Positions 8,971 through 18,569 are shown, numbered from the stretch's first letter. The stretch is DNA of 46,596 nt from DATLFI01 sp035524895 (GCA_035524895.1 DATLFI010000374.1:1-46596), one strand, 5' to 3'. A program made the numbers and translations. The notes: generated by a model from the sequence alone, not told the origin.

Positions 8971-11232
8971 TCAGGGCTGGGCCGCGGCCAACTGCTCGAT
9001 GCGCACGCGCGCGCGGGGCAGCACCAAGGGGCCGTCGGCGTGGTGCAGTCGCGCCTCCGGGTCCACGGCGGCGCGCTCGAAGGCCTGGCGCGCGAGGTCC
9101 GCGTAGCGCGGCCCGGCGTTCACGAGGGCAAGCCCGAGCAGATATTCGAGTGTCGCGCGGCCCACACCGCCAGCGTCGGGCACGGACGCTGCGTCGATTT
9201 CGCGCAGGCTGCGCACGGCACCCTCTGGGTCGTTGGCGATCCATTGCAGCGCAGCGCGATTCAGCTGGAGCATCCAGCGCGGGAAGTCACTGGCGCGGGC
9301 CAGCTCCGCCTCGACGGCTGCAGAGAGCGCTGGATAGACGGCGGTGGGATCGTCGAGCTGGACGAGCTCCCAGGAACGCCCGACCTCGCAGCGGATCTCT
9401 TGGGTCGCTCCACCCCGGCGCACCTCGAGCGTCGCGGTCTCTCCGGGCTCGAGCTTGAGGAGCTGCTCTTCGAGCTGACGGGCGCCGAAGACCGGGCTGC
9501 CTGCCAGCGCGAGGATCACGTCGCCCTCGGCGAGCCCTGCGGCCTTCCCCGGCCCCGCCGGCGCGAGGTGCGCGACCACCGGGCTCCCTGCAGCGAGAGA
9601 GTCCATGACCACCACACCGAGCACCGGGCGCGGGCGCAGGAAGGTCGGGCGGAACCCATTCGCGAGCGCGTTCAAGGACTGGAGATCCTCCAGATCGATC
9701 AGCCGGCGCTCCGGCTGGCTCGGGCCGGGAGGCGCCGGCCAGATCCAGAGCTCGGCTGCCCGCGCCATGAGGTCGTCGGAGAGCACGCCCAGAACGTAGA
9801 GCGCTCCGGGGAGCTCGCGGGCGGTGGTGCCCTGAACCGCCGCCCAGTCGATCGGCTCGGGCCGCGCGTCGGCGGTGGCGAAGTTGGGCGAGAGCGTGCG
9901 CAGGCGTGCTGCCTGCAGTCCGAGGCGCTCGAGAACGGGCGCTGCTTCCGTGCCGCGGTCGAGGAGGCTCCAGTCTCCCAGTGGCTCGAGAGCGTCGGTC
10001 AGACCGCGCCGGAGCTGCTCGGCGGCCGTCCTGTCGCCTCCGAGCACGCCCAGCAGGATCACCGAAGGTCGCAATTGGACCTCCAACGAGACCTCGCCCT
10101 GGTCGGGTAGGTCGACGATGCGCTCGAATCGTTCGGCCGTCCCGCGGGTCACCGACAGGCGGTAGGACCCGGGCGAGAGCACCAGGCGTGCGGTGCCGGA
10201 GGGGTCGCGGGAGGGTCGCACCACACGACCATCGACCGAGAGCTCTGCGTCGGTCGGAAGCTGATCGAGGAGGATGGTGCCGGCTTCGCGCTCGAGTACC
10301 GCGTCGCCGAGGTCGTAGTCAGCCAGCTCCGCCACTTCGACGCTCCGCCGCCAGGGACGGAAACCTGGCTTGCGAACCTCCAACTCATGCCGGCCAATCG
10401 CAACCTCCTCGATCAGGAGGCGCTCGGAGAACTCCTGCGGCGCGTAGGGGGCGACCTCGCCGCTCGGGACGAAGTCGGCACCCGCCTGGCCACGAGTCTC
10501 GCCGCGAATCGCACCGTCGACGAAAACCGAGGCCTCGTTGGGTCGGGTGCGCAGTGTCAGCACTGCGCTGATGCGTTCCAGCGCCACCTCGAGCGCGACA
10601 GAGCTTCCGGCAGCTATCGTCAACGGCACCGATTGCGGTACGTAGCCCGGGCGGGTCACGGCGACGATGTACTCACCCGCCTGGAGGTGGAAAGGGCCTT
10701 GCGGAGAGCCCAAGGAACGGCCGGCGATCGCAACCTCGGCGTCGGCGGGCGAAAGCGCGGGGTCGACTCGGCCTACGGTTTGTGCGCGCACCTTGTCGAA
10801 GAGCTCCGCGAAACGCCGCGACACGGACTCCCGATCGATCTCGAACGAGGGGTCGAACTCCAGGATGCGCCGGATATCGGTCTCGGCGGGGGCACTGTTG
10901 CCGAAGTTGAACTCCGCCTGGGCCCGATAGGAGAGGCTTCGGAGCAGCAGGCTAGCGGCCGTGGGATGACCGGCCTGCGCCAGTGGCTCCACCGCAGCCA
11001 CCACCTGACCGAACATCGCGACGGTCTCGGTCTGGTCGACGGTGGCGAACTTCGCCTCGGCGTCAGCGAAGAGCTGCTCCACCTCCACGGACACCGGAGA
11101 GGCCTCGTCGATGTCCTGCTGTTCGATCTGGGCCATGCCGGCGGAGCCGGCCAGCAGCCCCGCAGCGGCCACCAGGCACGACCCGAGCGATCCGATCCTC
11201 GAAACGCGGCTGACCATGCGATCTCTCCTCAC
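8971..11232 (-). CDS. Exported PEGA-repeat and PDZ-domain protein
   Basis: This protein has about 753 residues. A signal peptide (hydrophobic segment about 14-32, ending near SAGMAQ) directs it to the periplasm. A helical region (45-150) ends in DPSFEIDRE, a TPR-like stretch. Three PEGA-like beta domains follow at about 155-220, 222-315 and 317-388, recognisable by GEYIVAVTRPGY, GRHELEVRKPGF and GSYRLSVTRG. A mixed region at 390-530 precedes a PDZ domain at about 536-620 (LGVVVMDSLAAGS, GLAEGDVILALAG). The C-terminal part is again helical. No protease residues are seen, so the PDZ domain is presumably for binding. The gene lies 4 bp after the TPR-propeller gene and is the last of the M48/kinase locus. 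Confidence 0.75.
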   Translation of the reverse strand: MRRDRMVSRVSRIGSLGSCLVAAAGLLAGSAGMAQIEQQDIDEASPVSVEVEQLFADAEAKFATVDQTETVAMFGQVVAAVEPLAQAGHPTAASLLLRSLSYRAQAEFNFGNSAPAETDIRRILEFDPSFEIDRESVSRRFAELFDKVRAQTVGRVDPALSPADAEVAIAGRSLGSPQGPFHLQAGEYIVAVTRPGYVPQSVPLTIAAGSSVALEVALERISAVLTLRTRPNEASVFVDGAIRGETRGQAGADFVPSGEVAPYAPQEFSERLLIEEVAIGRHELEVRKPGFRPWRRSVEVAELADYDLGDAVLEREAGTILLDQLPTDAELSVDGRVVRPSRDPSGTARLVLSPGSYRLSVTRGTAERFERIVDLPDQGEVSLEVQLRPSVILLGVLGGDRTAAEQLRRGLTDALEPLGDWSLLDRGTEAAPVLERLGLQAARLRTLSPNFATADARPEPIDWAAVQGTTARELPGALYVLGVLSDDLMARAAELWIWPAPPGPSQPERRLIDLEDLQSLNALANGFRPTFLRPRPVLGVVVMDSLAAGSPVVAHLAPAGPGKAAGLAEGDVILALAGSPVFGARQLEEQLLKLEPGETATLEVRRGGATQEIRCEVGRSWELVQLDDPTAVYPALSAAVEAELARASDFPRWMLQLNRAALQWIANDPEGAVRSLREIDAASVPDAGGVGRATLEYLLGLALVNAGPRYADLARQAFERAAVDPEARLHHADGPLVLPRARVRIEQLAAAQP

Positions 11233-11236
11233 AGCG

Positions 11237-12820
11237 TCACTCGAGGACCACCACGCTGGCGACGTCTCCGTCTACCACCAGCAACCGGCCCCGGGCGTCG
11301 ACCGCGATGTCTTCTACGTTGCGCAGCGTCAGACCTCCGGGCAGCGTGGGTCCGACGGTCGCCAGCGTGGCGCCGGCGCGGTCGCGCACGTCGATGGTGC
11401 GCGAGGCGCGGTCCAGCACGAACACGTTGCCGAGGCTGTCGACGTCCAGCGCCTGCGGTCGTTGCCACGACCCGCTGATCGTCTGGACCTGCTGGAAGTC
11501 GGGACCGTAGACCACGACCCGCCGTTCGCGGCCGGTGAGCACGTAGATGCGGCCGAGCGGTCCGACCGCGAAGTCCACCACGTCGGCCCGTGTCGCCGGT
11601 AGCTCGCGCAAGGAACGCTCCTCGCGCGAGAGCACGGCAACTGCGCCGAGCCCACGATCGAGCACCAGCCATTCGCCGAAGGCGCCGCGAGAAACCGTGA
11701 TCAGCTTGTTGAGATCCTGCAGCTTGTCGCGGAGGAAGGCGAAGGTCTCGGTCCGCCGGCTGGGGTACTCCAGCACCTCGGTGTTGGATGCGATCAGCAC
11801 CGGTCCAGTCCACGCGACGCTCGGGCGCGAGCCGTCGCGCAGCGGCTGTGTCGCCAGAACCTTGCCGTCGCCGCCCACCACGACTGCCGAGGTGGCGTCG
11901 GTGGCAACGATCATGCCGCCTGGACCCCCGGCGACTCCTCGCGGCTTGCGCAGCGTCACCCCCTCCAGGACTCGCCCCTGCTGCCAGATCGGCTGACCCT
12001 GGCGCGGCCGCAGCCACATGCGATGCAGGAGGGTGAGCAAGTCTCGGGCGCGTTCCACCTGGGGATCCTCGACTCCCTCGGTTGCCACGCCGCTGTCGAT
12101 GGCGCTCTGCAGCGACTGGATCGCGCCGATCACGTCCGTCTCGTCTCGTTCGGGATCGAGCAGGATCGCCAGGGCGAGCTCGACGTGGGCCCGAGTGCGC
12201 GCTCCGGACTCCTGCTCGCCCTCGATCGCTGTCAGCAGCTCGCCCGCCGCCGTCGCGAACTCGCCGCGGAGCAGGTCGATCTCGGCGCTCAGCGTGCGCG
12301 AGCGGGCTCGCGCCTCGAGATCGGGATAGCTCGCCGGCGGGAAGAGATTGACGACCCGCCGCAGCAGGGTGCGGATCTCTTCCAGCTCGGCTATGGACCG
12401 CGCCTCGCGCCGCCGCGCCTCGGCCTGCAACACGATGCCGGTGGCGGCCTCGGGCAATCGGGCGTACTCGTTGATGAGCCTCTCGGTCGTGGCGATGGTG
12501 TCCGCCGTGCGGCCGCGGGCGAGATGGACGTTCGCGGTCGCGACCAGAGCCTGCGCTGCCGCCGCGGTGCCGGCGAAGCTCGACACGACCGCCTGGTACT
12601 CGGTCAGCGCGCCGCTCTCGTTGCCGCTCGCGAGCTGGCGCTCTGCCTCCCGGAGCATCCGCGTCGCGGCTTCGCCTTGAGCTCCGGCGGCGGCTGCGCT
12701 CAATAGCAACACCCCGAACGCGCGTAGCCACAACGAGTCGGCGGCATGGCGAGCGCGATGGGTGGACGACGCGTGCGCAGCGCGTATCTCGATCTGGGTC
12801 ATGGGCCTATTCTCTATCAC
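11237..12820 (-). CDS. Exported TPR and NHL-like propeller protein
   Basis: This protein has 527 residues, or about 521 if the second Met is used. A hydrophobic segment (31-46) ending in AAAAGAQ looks like a signal peptide after a long, charged N-region. Residues about 50-275 are helical with TPR-like spacing (AERQLASGNESGALTEYQAVV). From about 285 the protein turns into short beta repeats with GVAGGPGGMIVAT, FAVGPLGRIYVLTG, LDVDSLGNVFVLD and IAVDARGRLLVVD, an NHL/SMP-30-type propeller. It is probably a periplasmic scaffold or sensor. It sits between the PEGA-tailed kinase (39 bp) and the PEGA-PDZ gene (4 bp), so the products are likely to work together. Confidence 0.7.
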   Translation of the reverse strand: MIENRPMTQIEIRAAHASSTHRARHAADSLWLRAFGVLLLSAAAAGAQGEAATRMLREAERQLASGNESGALTEYQAVVSSFAGTAAAAQALVATANVHLARGRTADTIATTERLINEYARLPEAATGIVLQAEARRREARSIAELEEIRTLLRRVVNLFPPASYPDLEARARSRTLSAEIDLLRGEFATAAGELLTAIEGEQESGARTRAHVELALAILLDPERDETDVIGAIQSLQSAIDSGVATEGVEDPQVERARDLLTLLHRMWLRPRQGQPIWQQGRVLEGVTLRKPRGVAGGPGGMIVATDATSAVVVGGDGKVLATQPLRDGSRPSVAWTGPVLIASNTEVLEYPSRRTETFAFLRDKLQDLNKLITVSRGAFGEWLVLDRGLGAVAVLSREERSLRELPATRADVVDFAVGPLGRIYVLTGRERRVVVYGPDFQQVQTISGSWQRPQALDVDSLGNVFVLDRASRTIDVRDRAGATLATVGPTLPGGLTLRNVEDIAVDARGRLLVVDGDVASVVVLE

Positions 12821-12859
12821 GCAGCGTCGTCGTGTTCGACCGCCCGCGGTGGAAGCAGC

Positions 12860-14695
12860 CTATCCGCGAGTCTCGACCTGGATCGGACTGCCAAGGATCT
12901 GCCGGACACTAGAGCCCACCACGATGCGCTGCTGCTGTACGCGGCCGTCGGGCCAGACGAAGCGAAACGAGTGCTCGGTGTCCTGAACTACCTCCAGGTC
13001 GAACGGTGGCTCGAACATGCGCGAGCTGCCGTCGACCGAGACCTCCGCGTTGGCGGGGATGGCGATGATCCGCACCTTCGTTGTTCCGGGCAGATCGATC
13101 GTCGTGGCCTGACCGCTTCGAATCTGGACGCGGCGGGTCTCCTGGTACAGCACCGAGGGCGCTGAGAGCACGACCTGGTAGCTGCCCTCCTCCAGCGAGG
13201 GCGCACCCTCGACGGGGCGTCCGTCCACGCGCAGCTCCACCGGGTAGCCGGCCCGCACCACGAGCTGACCCGGAGGCGGAACGGGCTCGAGCTCGAAGCT
13301 CAGGACCTGGCGGTCGAGGCTTTCGGGCGCCAGGTCCTCGCGGCTCGCGGTACGGTACCCCTGAAGGCGTAGCTCCAGGTCGTACGTCTTGCCCGGCATC
13401 AGCTCGACGTTCACCGGCGTCGGGTTCGGTAGCGCCTGTCCATCCAGGCGGACGGTGGCGCCGGGAGGCTCGCTGTGGATGGTCACCATCCGCGGCTCGG
13501 GCGGCGGCGGCTCGGGGGAGGGGGTGGTCGCGGTCTCGGCGGTCTCCGCGGTCTCGTCGGCCTGCGGGGGAGTGTCACCCTCCGAGAATGCGTCGAGGGC
13601 GAGCCACCCGGCGAGCGCGACGGCAACCGTGGCGGCGGCGACGATGCCGGCGCGTCCTGCCGCGGGTTGGCGCTGCCACCAGCTTCCGGCTCCCGCGTAC
13701 GTGCCGGCGTGCGAGCCCAGCCGCGGTGTCGCCGGGCGGTGCACGATGACGTCGGACTTCGGGTTGCGCACGGTGTTCATGCCCGACATCGGATCGGCCA
13801 GGGAGGAGGAATCGAACGCCAGCGTTTCGCCGGCCACGCCCTGAGGCACGAACCGCGCGGTGTCGCGCCCGGCGGCGTGGCGAAGCTGCCGCGCCATCTC
13901 GCTGCACGTGGCGTAGCGCTCCTGAGGATCCTTCGACAGCGCGCGCAGCAGCACCGGCGAGAGCGTCGGCGGAAGGTTGGTGTTGACGAGGTGGGGCGGC
14001 TGCGGCTCCTCGTGCGCGATCTTGTACAGCACGGTGGCCGGCTCGTTGCCGTGGAACGGCAGCCGTCCGGTGAGCATCTGGTAGACCATGACCGCCAGCG
14101 AGAACTGATCGCTAGCGCCCGTGACCTTCTTGCCGAGGATCTGCTCGGGCGACATGTAGCCCGGCGTGCCCACCAAGGTGCCGGTCATGGTGATGTCCAT
14201 CGAGCGGACCTTCGCCACGCCGAAGTCCGTGATCTTGGCGCGCTGCTCCTTGGTGAACAGGATGTTGGCGGGCTTGATGTCGCGATGGATGATGCCGGCA
14301 GCGTGAGCGTGGTCGAGACCCTCGCTGAGATCCTGGGTGATGGTGAGGACCTCGTCGAGGCTCAGGTTCTGGCCGCTCTCGAGCAGACGTTGGAGGCTCG
14401 GTCCTTCGACCAGCTCCATCGCGATGTAGGTGAGATCACCCTCCTGGCCCACGTCGTAGATGGTGACCAGGCTCGGATGCGACAGGGTGCCCGCGCTGCG
14501 GAACTCCTGCTCGAAGCGACTGACCAGGGCGGTGTGGGCCGGCGAGCCCACACCCTCTTCGGTACGCAGCACCTTGATCGCGACGGCGCGACCGATGACG
14601 TGGTCGCGGGCGCGATGGACCACGCCCATGCCGCCCTTGCCGATGACACCTTCGGCTTCGAAGCGACCGAACTTCTTGGGAGTGGTCTCGCTCAC
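12860..14695 (-). CDS. Transmembrane Ser/Thr kinase with PEGA extracellular repeats
   Basis: This is a 611-residue Hanks-type kinase. The glycine loop GKGGMGVV is at 19-26, the catalytic Lys at 41, HRDIKPAN at 137-144, DFG at 157-159 and GTPGYMSPEQ at 176-185, so the kinase should be active. A juxtamembrane stretch is followed by one membrane helix (about 346-369), a Thr/Glu/Pro linker and about three PEGA-like domains (402-480, 485-545, 548-605) outside the membrane. GTG 14695 is chosen because it directly precedes the kinase domain and upstream sequence in this frame is not protein-like. A TATGAT -10 box lies 127 bp upstream. The PEGA part may sense envelope polymers; substrates are unknown. 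Confidence 0.9.
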   Translation of the reverse strand: MSETTPKKFGRFEAEGVIGKGGMGVVHRARDHVIGRAVAIKVLRTEEGVGSPAHTALVSRFEQEFRSAGTLSHPSLVTIYDVGQEGDLTYIAMELVEGPSLQRLLESGQNLSLDEVLTITQDLSEGLDHAHAAGIIHRDIKPANILFTKEQRAKITDFGVAKVRSMDITMTGTLVGTPGYMSPEQILGKKVTGASDQFSLAVMVYQMLTGRLPFHGNEPATVLYKIAHEEPQPPHLVNTNLPPTLSPVLLRALSKDPQERYATCSEMARQLRHAAGRDTARFVPQGVAGETLAFDSSSLADPMSGMNTVRNPKSDVIVHRPATPRLGSHAGTYAGAGSWWQRQPAAGRAGIVAAATVAVALAGWLALDAFSEGDTPPQADETAETAETATTPSPEPPPPEPRMVTIHSEPPGATVRLDGQALPNPTPVNVELMPGKTYDLELRLQGYRTASREDLAPESLDRQVLSFELEPVPPPGQLVVRAGYPVELRVDGRPVEGAPSLEEGSYQVVLSAPSVLYQETRRVQIRSGQATTIDLPGTTKVRIIAIPANAEVSVDGSSRMFEPPFDLEVVQDTEHSFRFVWPDGRVQQQRIVVGSSVRQILGSPIQVETRG

Positions 14696-14821
14696 GCCCG
14701 GTGGGGACTCGTTGTCACAGCGACGCGCCTCGCGTGGCCTGGTAGCGCAATATCCACGACGAGATCCGTCGCGGTCTCGAACCTTCGGAGCAGGCCCCTC
14801 CGGTCTCCGAGAAACGTCGCG

Positions 14822-14827
14822 ATCATA
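14822..14827 (-). promoter_or_regulatory. Candidate -10 box before kinase gene
   Basis: The minus-strand hexamer TATGAT lies in the 169-bp gap between the M48 gene and the kinase gene. I see no good -35 element at the right spacing, so the call is weak. If used, it would give a leader of about 120 nt. Confidence 0.3.
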
Positions 14828-14864
14828 TCGTGATCGGCGACAGCCCGGGGGTTTCCTGGTGCGA

Positions 14865-16637
14865 TCAGCCGCCGGTGACGCCCTCTTCCTCGAGCTCTCG
14901 ACCCAGGCGCTCGGCGGCGGGCGAGAGCGGTGCGTGCTCAAGGATCTGGTTGGCGCGATCGATGGCCTTGGCGACGTCGCCGAGCTGCTGGTAGAGCACC
15001 ATTTCCCGGTAGGCGTTTTCGGCGAGGTCGTGGAGTCGGTTGGTGACGATCTCGGCATGGTCGCCATCCGGGAAGCGGCGCAGGTAGTCGGCACCGTTCG
15101 AGAGCTCCGTGAAGCGCTTGGAGAACTCGTCGAGACGCCGCTCGGCCAGAGCGGCCAGTTCCTCGTCGCGCTCCTGCCCGGCCAACAGCTCCAGCGCGCC
15201 GAGCTGGCGGAGCAGCGGCGCGAGGTTGCGCAGGCCGAGGGCGGCCTGCTGACCCGCCTCGCTCTCGGGTGCGCTCTCCCAGACCCGGACCAGGCGGTCG
15301 ACGGCCTCGGTCTCGCGACCAAGGCGGCTGTAGGCAAGGCCGAGCGCGACCGCCGCCTCGTGCCGGCGCGGCGAGTCCGGGTAGTTGCTGAGGTAGCTCT
15401 CGAGGAACGAGGTCTCGTAAACGCCGCGGTCGAGCACCTCGATTGCGGCAGGGTAGAGACGGCTGAGCTCGGAACGGATCCCGCCGAGCTCGCGGCGCAG
15501 CCGCTCGAGGGCGGGGCTCTCGGGTGTCAAGGCGGAGATTTGCCGCATCTGTTCGAGGTACGCCGTGACCAGCGCGCCGTAGTCGCGGGAAAGGGACAGC
15601 CGCTGCTCCGTCTCGGTGCGCAGCCGCTCCAGTCGCTCGACTCGTATCCCGTCCGCTGCTGGCCCAGCAGGCCACGCGAGCAGCGCCGAGGTCTTGAGCG
15701 TCTCCCGCGCGTCCTCCTCGAGCTTCTCGGTGGTCTCGAGGAATCCGAGCAGGGCCGTCTGGGTGCCCTGCCGGTAGGAATCGAGGGCTTCGCGCGACGG
15801 TGCTCCGAGCACTGCGAGCGTCTGGGCGCGGGCTTCGGCCGCGCGCACGCGGTCGTCGAAGAACGGGTGGGTCTGCCAGTAGCCAAACGCCTTGGTCTGC
15901 GGAATACGGGCGCGCATCTTCGCCATCAACTGGCGCGCGCCGTCCGGCGAGTAGCCGGCCTTCGCCGACAGCCGCTGGCCGACCTCGTCCGATTCGTCCT
16001 CGTTGTCGCGGCTGTAGCTGCGGAGCAGGAGCTCGCTCATCACCAGGCTCGTGGCCTGCGCACCCTGTAACAGGTCCGCTGTGTTCGAGGAGTCGCGCTG
16101 CCAGATCCCCCCCGGGCCCTGGTAGATCTCGTCCCTGGAGCTGCTCTGCGCCGCGATCATGCCGATGGTCAGCAGCTGGCTCAGCGCGTTGAACAGTGTG
16201 GCTCTTCGCTGCATGCGCAGGAAGTGCTGCTGCGTGACGTGTGCGATCTCGTGGCCGAGGAGGCTCGCCAGCATGTCGTCGTCGAGCCCGAGGTCCAGCA
16301 GGCCGCGGGTGACGAAGATGTGTCCCCCCGGCAAGGCGAAGGCGTTGGGGATCGACATGTCGACCACGGAGAACGTGAACGGGAACTTGTCGAAGTCCGA
16401 GACTGCCGCGAGCTCGTAGCCGATGCGGTTGACCCGTTCGACCTCCGGATCGGTCTCGACGATCCCGTACTGTTTGCCCGCCTGGGTGGCGGCGCGCAGG
16501 CTCTTGCGGTAGAGATCCGGGTTGGAGATTCGCTGCGCTTCGAGCGGCGCGACACTGCCGGCACCGAGCGAGAGCGCAAGGGCCAAGGCGGCGGGGCCGC
16601 GGAGGCGAGGGCGGAACCGAGCTTCGTGGGATGACAC
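14865..16637 (-). CDS. M48-family periplasmic metalloprotease with helical repeats (BepA-like)
   Basis: This protein has 590 residues. A signal peptide covers about 1-34 (ALALALSLGAG, cleavage near PLEAQ). The zinc motif HEIAH is at 129-133 after FALPGGHIFVTRGLLD, the hallmark run of M48 enzymes. The third zinc ligand is in YSRDNEDESDEVG, at Glu213 or Glu215. The second half (about 280-585) is helical with TPR-like character (HEAAVALGLAYSRLGRETEAVD). BepA/YfgC proteins of this layout degrade or assist outer-membrane proteins in the periplasm. The gene stands first in a minus-strand series with the PEGA kinase, TPR-propeller and PEGA-PDZ genes, and is divergent from the gene at 16702. Confidence 0.88.
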   Translation of the reverse strand: MSSHEARFRPRLRGPAALALALSLGAGSVAPLEAQRISNPDLYRKSLRAATQAGKQYGIVETDPEVERVNRIGYELAAVSDFDKFPFTFSVVDMSIPNAFALPGGHIFVTRGLLDLGLDDDMLASLLGHEIAHVTQQHFLRMQRRATLFNALSQLLTIGMIAAQSSSRDEIYQGPGGIWQRDSSNTADLLQGAQATSLVMSELLLRSYSRDNEDESDEVGQRLSAKAGYSPDGARQLMAKMRARIPQTKAFGYWQTHPFFDDRVRAAEARAQTLAVLGAPSREALDSYRQGTQTALLGFLETTEKLEEDARETLKTSALLAWPAGPAADGIRVERLERLRTETEQRLSLSRDYGALVTAYLEQMRQISALTPESPALERLRRELGGIRSELSRLYPAAIEVLDRGVYETSFLESYLSNYPDSPRRHEAAVALGLAYSRLGRETEAVDRLVRVWESAPESEAGQQAALGLRNLAPLLRQLGALELLAGQERDEELAALAERRLDEFSKRFTELSNGADYLRRFPDGDHAEIVTNRLHDLAENAYREMVLYQQLGDVAKAIDRANQILEHAPLSPAAERLGRELEEEGVTGG

Positions 16638-16701
16638 GATCGGGCGGATCCTCGGGGGCGCGGCGCGGGTGGCGCTCGGGCCACGACAAGGTTACATCTC
16701 C

Positions 16702-17430
16702 ATGGATCGAACGACCACCGACCCACGCGAATTCCCCGCCGCGCCTGCCTCCTTGAGAGAGAGCGTTGCTCGCTGGGCTGCCCTCAGGCCGGCTGAGCCC
16801 GCGCTCTGCTACCGGGAGGGCTGGGACTGGCGCTGGTGGACCTGGGCGGAGCTCGAGGCGGCAGTCGCCGAGGCGGGCGCCGCGCGCTCCGGCAGCGGGC
16901 GCCCGGCCGTTTCCGTTCCGGTCGGTGCGGCAGAGGTTCTGGCCCTGGTCGAGCTGGCGTCTCGGGACCGGCCCGAAGCCGCACTGGCCGGGAGCAAGGA
17001 CCCGCCGTCGAGCTCGTTAGGTCCGGTCGTGCCTAGCCTCCCTGCCGTGGGACGCTGGCGACGCTGGCTGCGCACGCCAAGCCGGGAGGTCGTGGTCGAG
17101 GCCGGCCAGCCAGATTCATCACGGCGCATCGCGTGGCTGCGCTGGGCCGTCGCGCAGGGTGCTGCGTTGGTGATGGCACCTAGCTCCGAAGCATGGCTCG
17201 ACACGACCATCTTCGCTCGCCCCACGGTGTCTTGGGGGGGGGTGGCGGAGGCAGCCTCGCTGCTCGATCGGGCGCGCGGCCGGCGTCGCGTCGTGGATCG
17301 CCTGCGTGCCTTCGGCTGGACCGGAGAGGGTCCACTCCCCGAGGACATGGCGCAACGCTTTCGTGACCTCCACGTGACCGTCGTCCAGGGAGCGCCCGCG
17401 CCCACGGGCCGGCGAGAACCCGCCGGCTGA
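16702..17430 (+). CDS. Short AMP-ligase-like protein lacking the catalytic core
   Basis: This protein has 242 residues. The opening, SLRESVARWAALRPAEPAL and then TWAELEAAVAEAG, is the start of an acyl-CoA-synthetase/adenylation domain. Later segments (IAWLRWAVAQGAALVMAP, FARPTVSWGGVAEAASLL) fit the central part of the same fold. However, the Ser/Thr/Gly-rich phosphate loop, the YGxTE motif and the whole C-terminal subdomain are absent, while the reading frame is intact. It is either a decayed gene or a reduced family with another role. ATG 16702 is chosen because it begins the recognisable domain. It lies 80 bp before the TRAP receptor gene. Confidence 0.55.
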   Translation: MDRTTTDPREFPAAPASLRESVARWAALRPAEPALCYREGWDWRWWTWAELEAAVAEAGAARSGSGRPAVSVPVGAAEVLALVELASRDRPEAALAGSKDPPSSSLGPVVPSLPAVGRWRRWLRTPSREVVVEAGQPDSSRRIAWLRWAVAQGAALVMAPSSEAWLDTTIFARPTVSWGGVAEAASLLDRARGRRRVVDRLRAFGWTGEGPLPEDMAQRFRDLHVTVVQGAPAPTGRREPAG

Positions 17431-17510
17431 TACAGTTCCCGTTGCTTGGGCTCGTCCCGCGCGGGGCCTATCCGGCGTCGTCGCTGGCGCGAGCCAGTGG
17501 AGTCAAGACC

Positions 17511-18551
17511 ATGAGCTCGATCCGCACGAGCCGTACGAGAGTCACCCTCGTCAGCTTGACGTTGCTGGTGGCGCTCGTCGCGCCGGCTGCCGGTCAGAAG
17601 ATCAAGATGGCGACGCTGTCGCCCGATGGCTCTCCCTGGGACACCATCCTCGAGAAGATGGGCAGCTCCTGGGAACAGGCTACCGACGGGCGCGTCACGC
17701 TCACGATCCTGCCGGGAGGGGTCGCAGGCGACGAGCCCGACATCATCCGCAAGATGAAGATCGGCCAGTACCAGGGCGGCGCGCTCAGCGTCGCCGGGCT
17801 GTCCGACATCCACAAGGACTTCACGGTCTTCCAGATCCCGCTCTTCTTCGACGACTACCCTGAGCTGATGCACGTGCTCCGCGAGCTGACTCCGGCACTC
17901 GACCAGCAGCTCGAGGCGCAGGGCTACAAGCGGCTGGCCTGGGGATACGTCGGCTGGGTCTACTTCTTCACCAGCAAGGAAGCGCGCACCGTCGCCGACA
18001 TGCAGAAGCTGAAGATCTTCACCTGGGCGGGCGACGAGACTCTGGTGCAGTGGTGGCGTCGCAACGGCTTCAAGCCGGTCGCGCTCGCGGCCACCGACAT
18101 CATGACCGGCCTGCAGACCGGGTTGATCGAGGCGATCTCCGTGCCGCCGCTCTATGCGATGCAGACGCAGTACTACAAGCGGGCGCCCTACATGGCCGAT
18201 CTCGGCCTCGCCCCGCTGATCGGTGCGGTGTTGCTCGATCAGCGCGCCTGGAAGCGCATGCGGCCGGAAGACCAGGCAGCCGTCCTCGCCGCAGGTCGCG
18301 AGGCCGAGAGCCGCGTGCTGGAACAGATTCCGAAGCTCGACGAGGGCGCGATCAAGCTCATGCAGACCGCGGGGCTCGAGGTCGTCGCCATCCGTGACAG
18401 CCCGAACTCCCAGGAGTGGATCCGCGCGGCCGAGGGTTTCGCCGACGACATGCGGGGCGACATCGTGCCGGCCGGGATCTTCGACAAGGCGCGCGCCTCT
18501 CGCGACGCCTACCGCAAGCAGTCGGTCAGCGGGCCGTCCAGCGCACCCTGA
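17511..18551 (+). CDS. dctP: TRAP transporter solute receptor, DctP family
   Basis: This protein has 346 residues with a signal peptide (about 1-28, ending APAAGQ). The mature protein begins KIKMATLSPDGSPWD, typical of DctP periplasmic receptors, and contains the family segments DIIRKMKIGQYQGGALS, VYFFTSKEARTVADMQKLKI and ATDIMTGLQTGLIEA. Length is normal. It would bind a carboxylate-type ligand and pass it to the DctQM permease encoded 18 bp downstream. Ligand identity cannot be read from the sequence. The ATG at 17511 has GGAG about 8 nt upstream and directly precedes the signal peptide, so the longer upstream start is less likely. Confidence 0.9.
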   Translation: MSSIRTSRTRVTLVSLTLLVALVAPAAGQKIKMATLSPDGSPWDTILEKMGSSWEQATDGRVTLTILPGGVAGDEPDIIRKMKIGQYQGGALSVAGLSDIHKDFTVFQIPLFFDDYPELMHVLRELTPALDQQLEAQGYKRLAWGYVGWVYFFTSKEARTVADMQKLKIFTWAGDETLVQWWRRNGFKPVALAATDIMTGLQTGLIEAISVPPLYAMQTQYYKRAPYMADLGLAPLIGAVLLDQRAWKRMRPEDQAAVLAAGREAESRVLEQIPKLDEGAIKLMQTAGLEVVAIRDSPNSQEWIRAAEGFADDMRGDIVPAGIFDKARASRDAYRKQSVSGPSSAP

Positions 18552-18569
18552 CACCGCCGACAGCCTCTC

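Noticed and set aside
14696..15337. N-terminal extension of the Ser/Thr kinase
   Set aside because: The added 214 codons run antisense within the M48-side sequence and are not protein-like; the kinase domain starts at GTG 14695.
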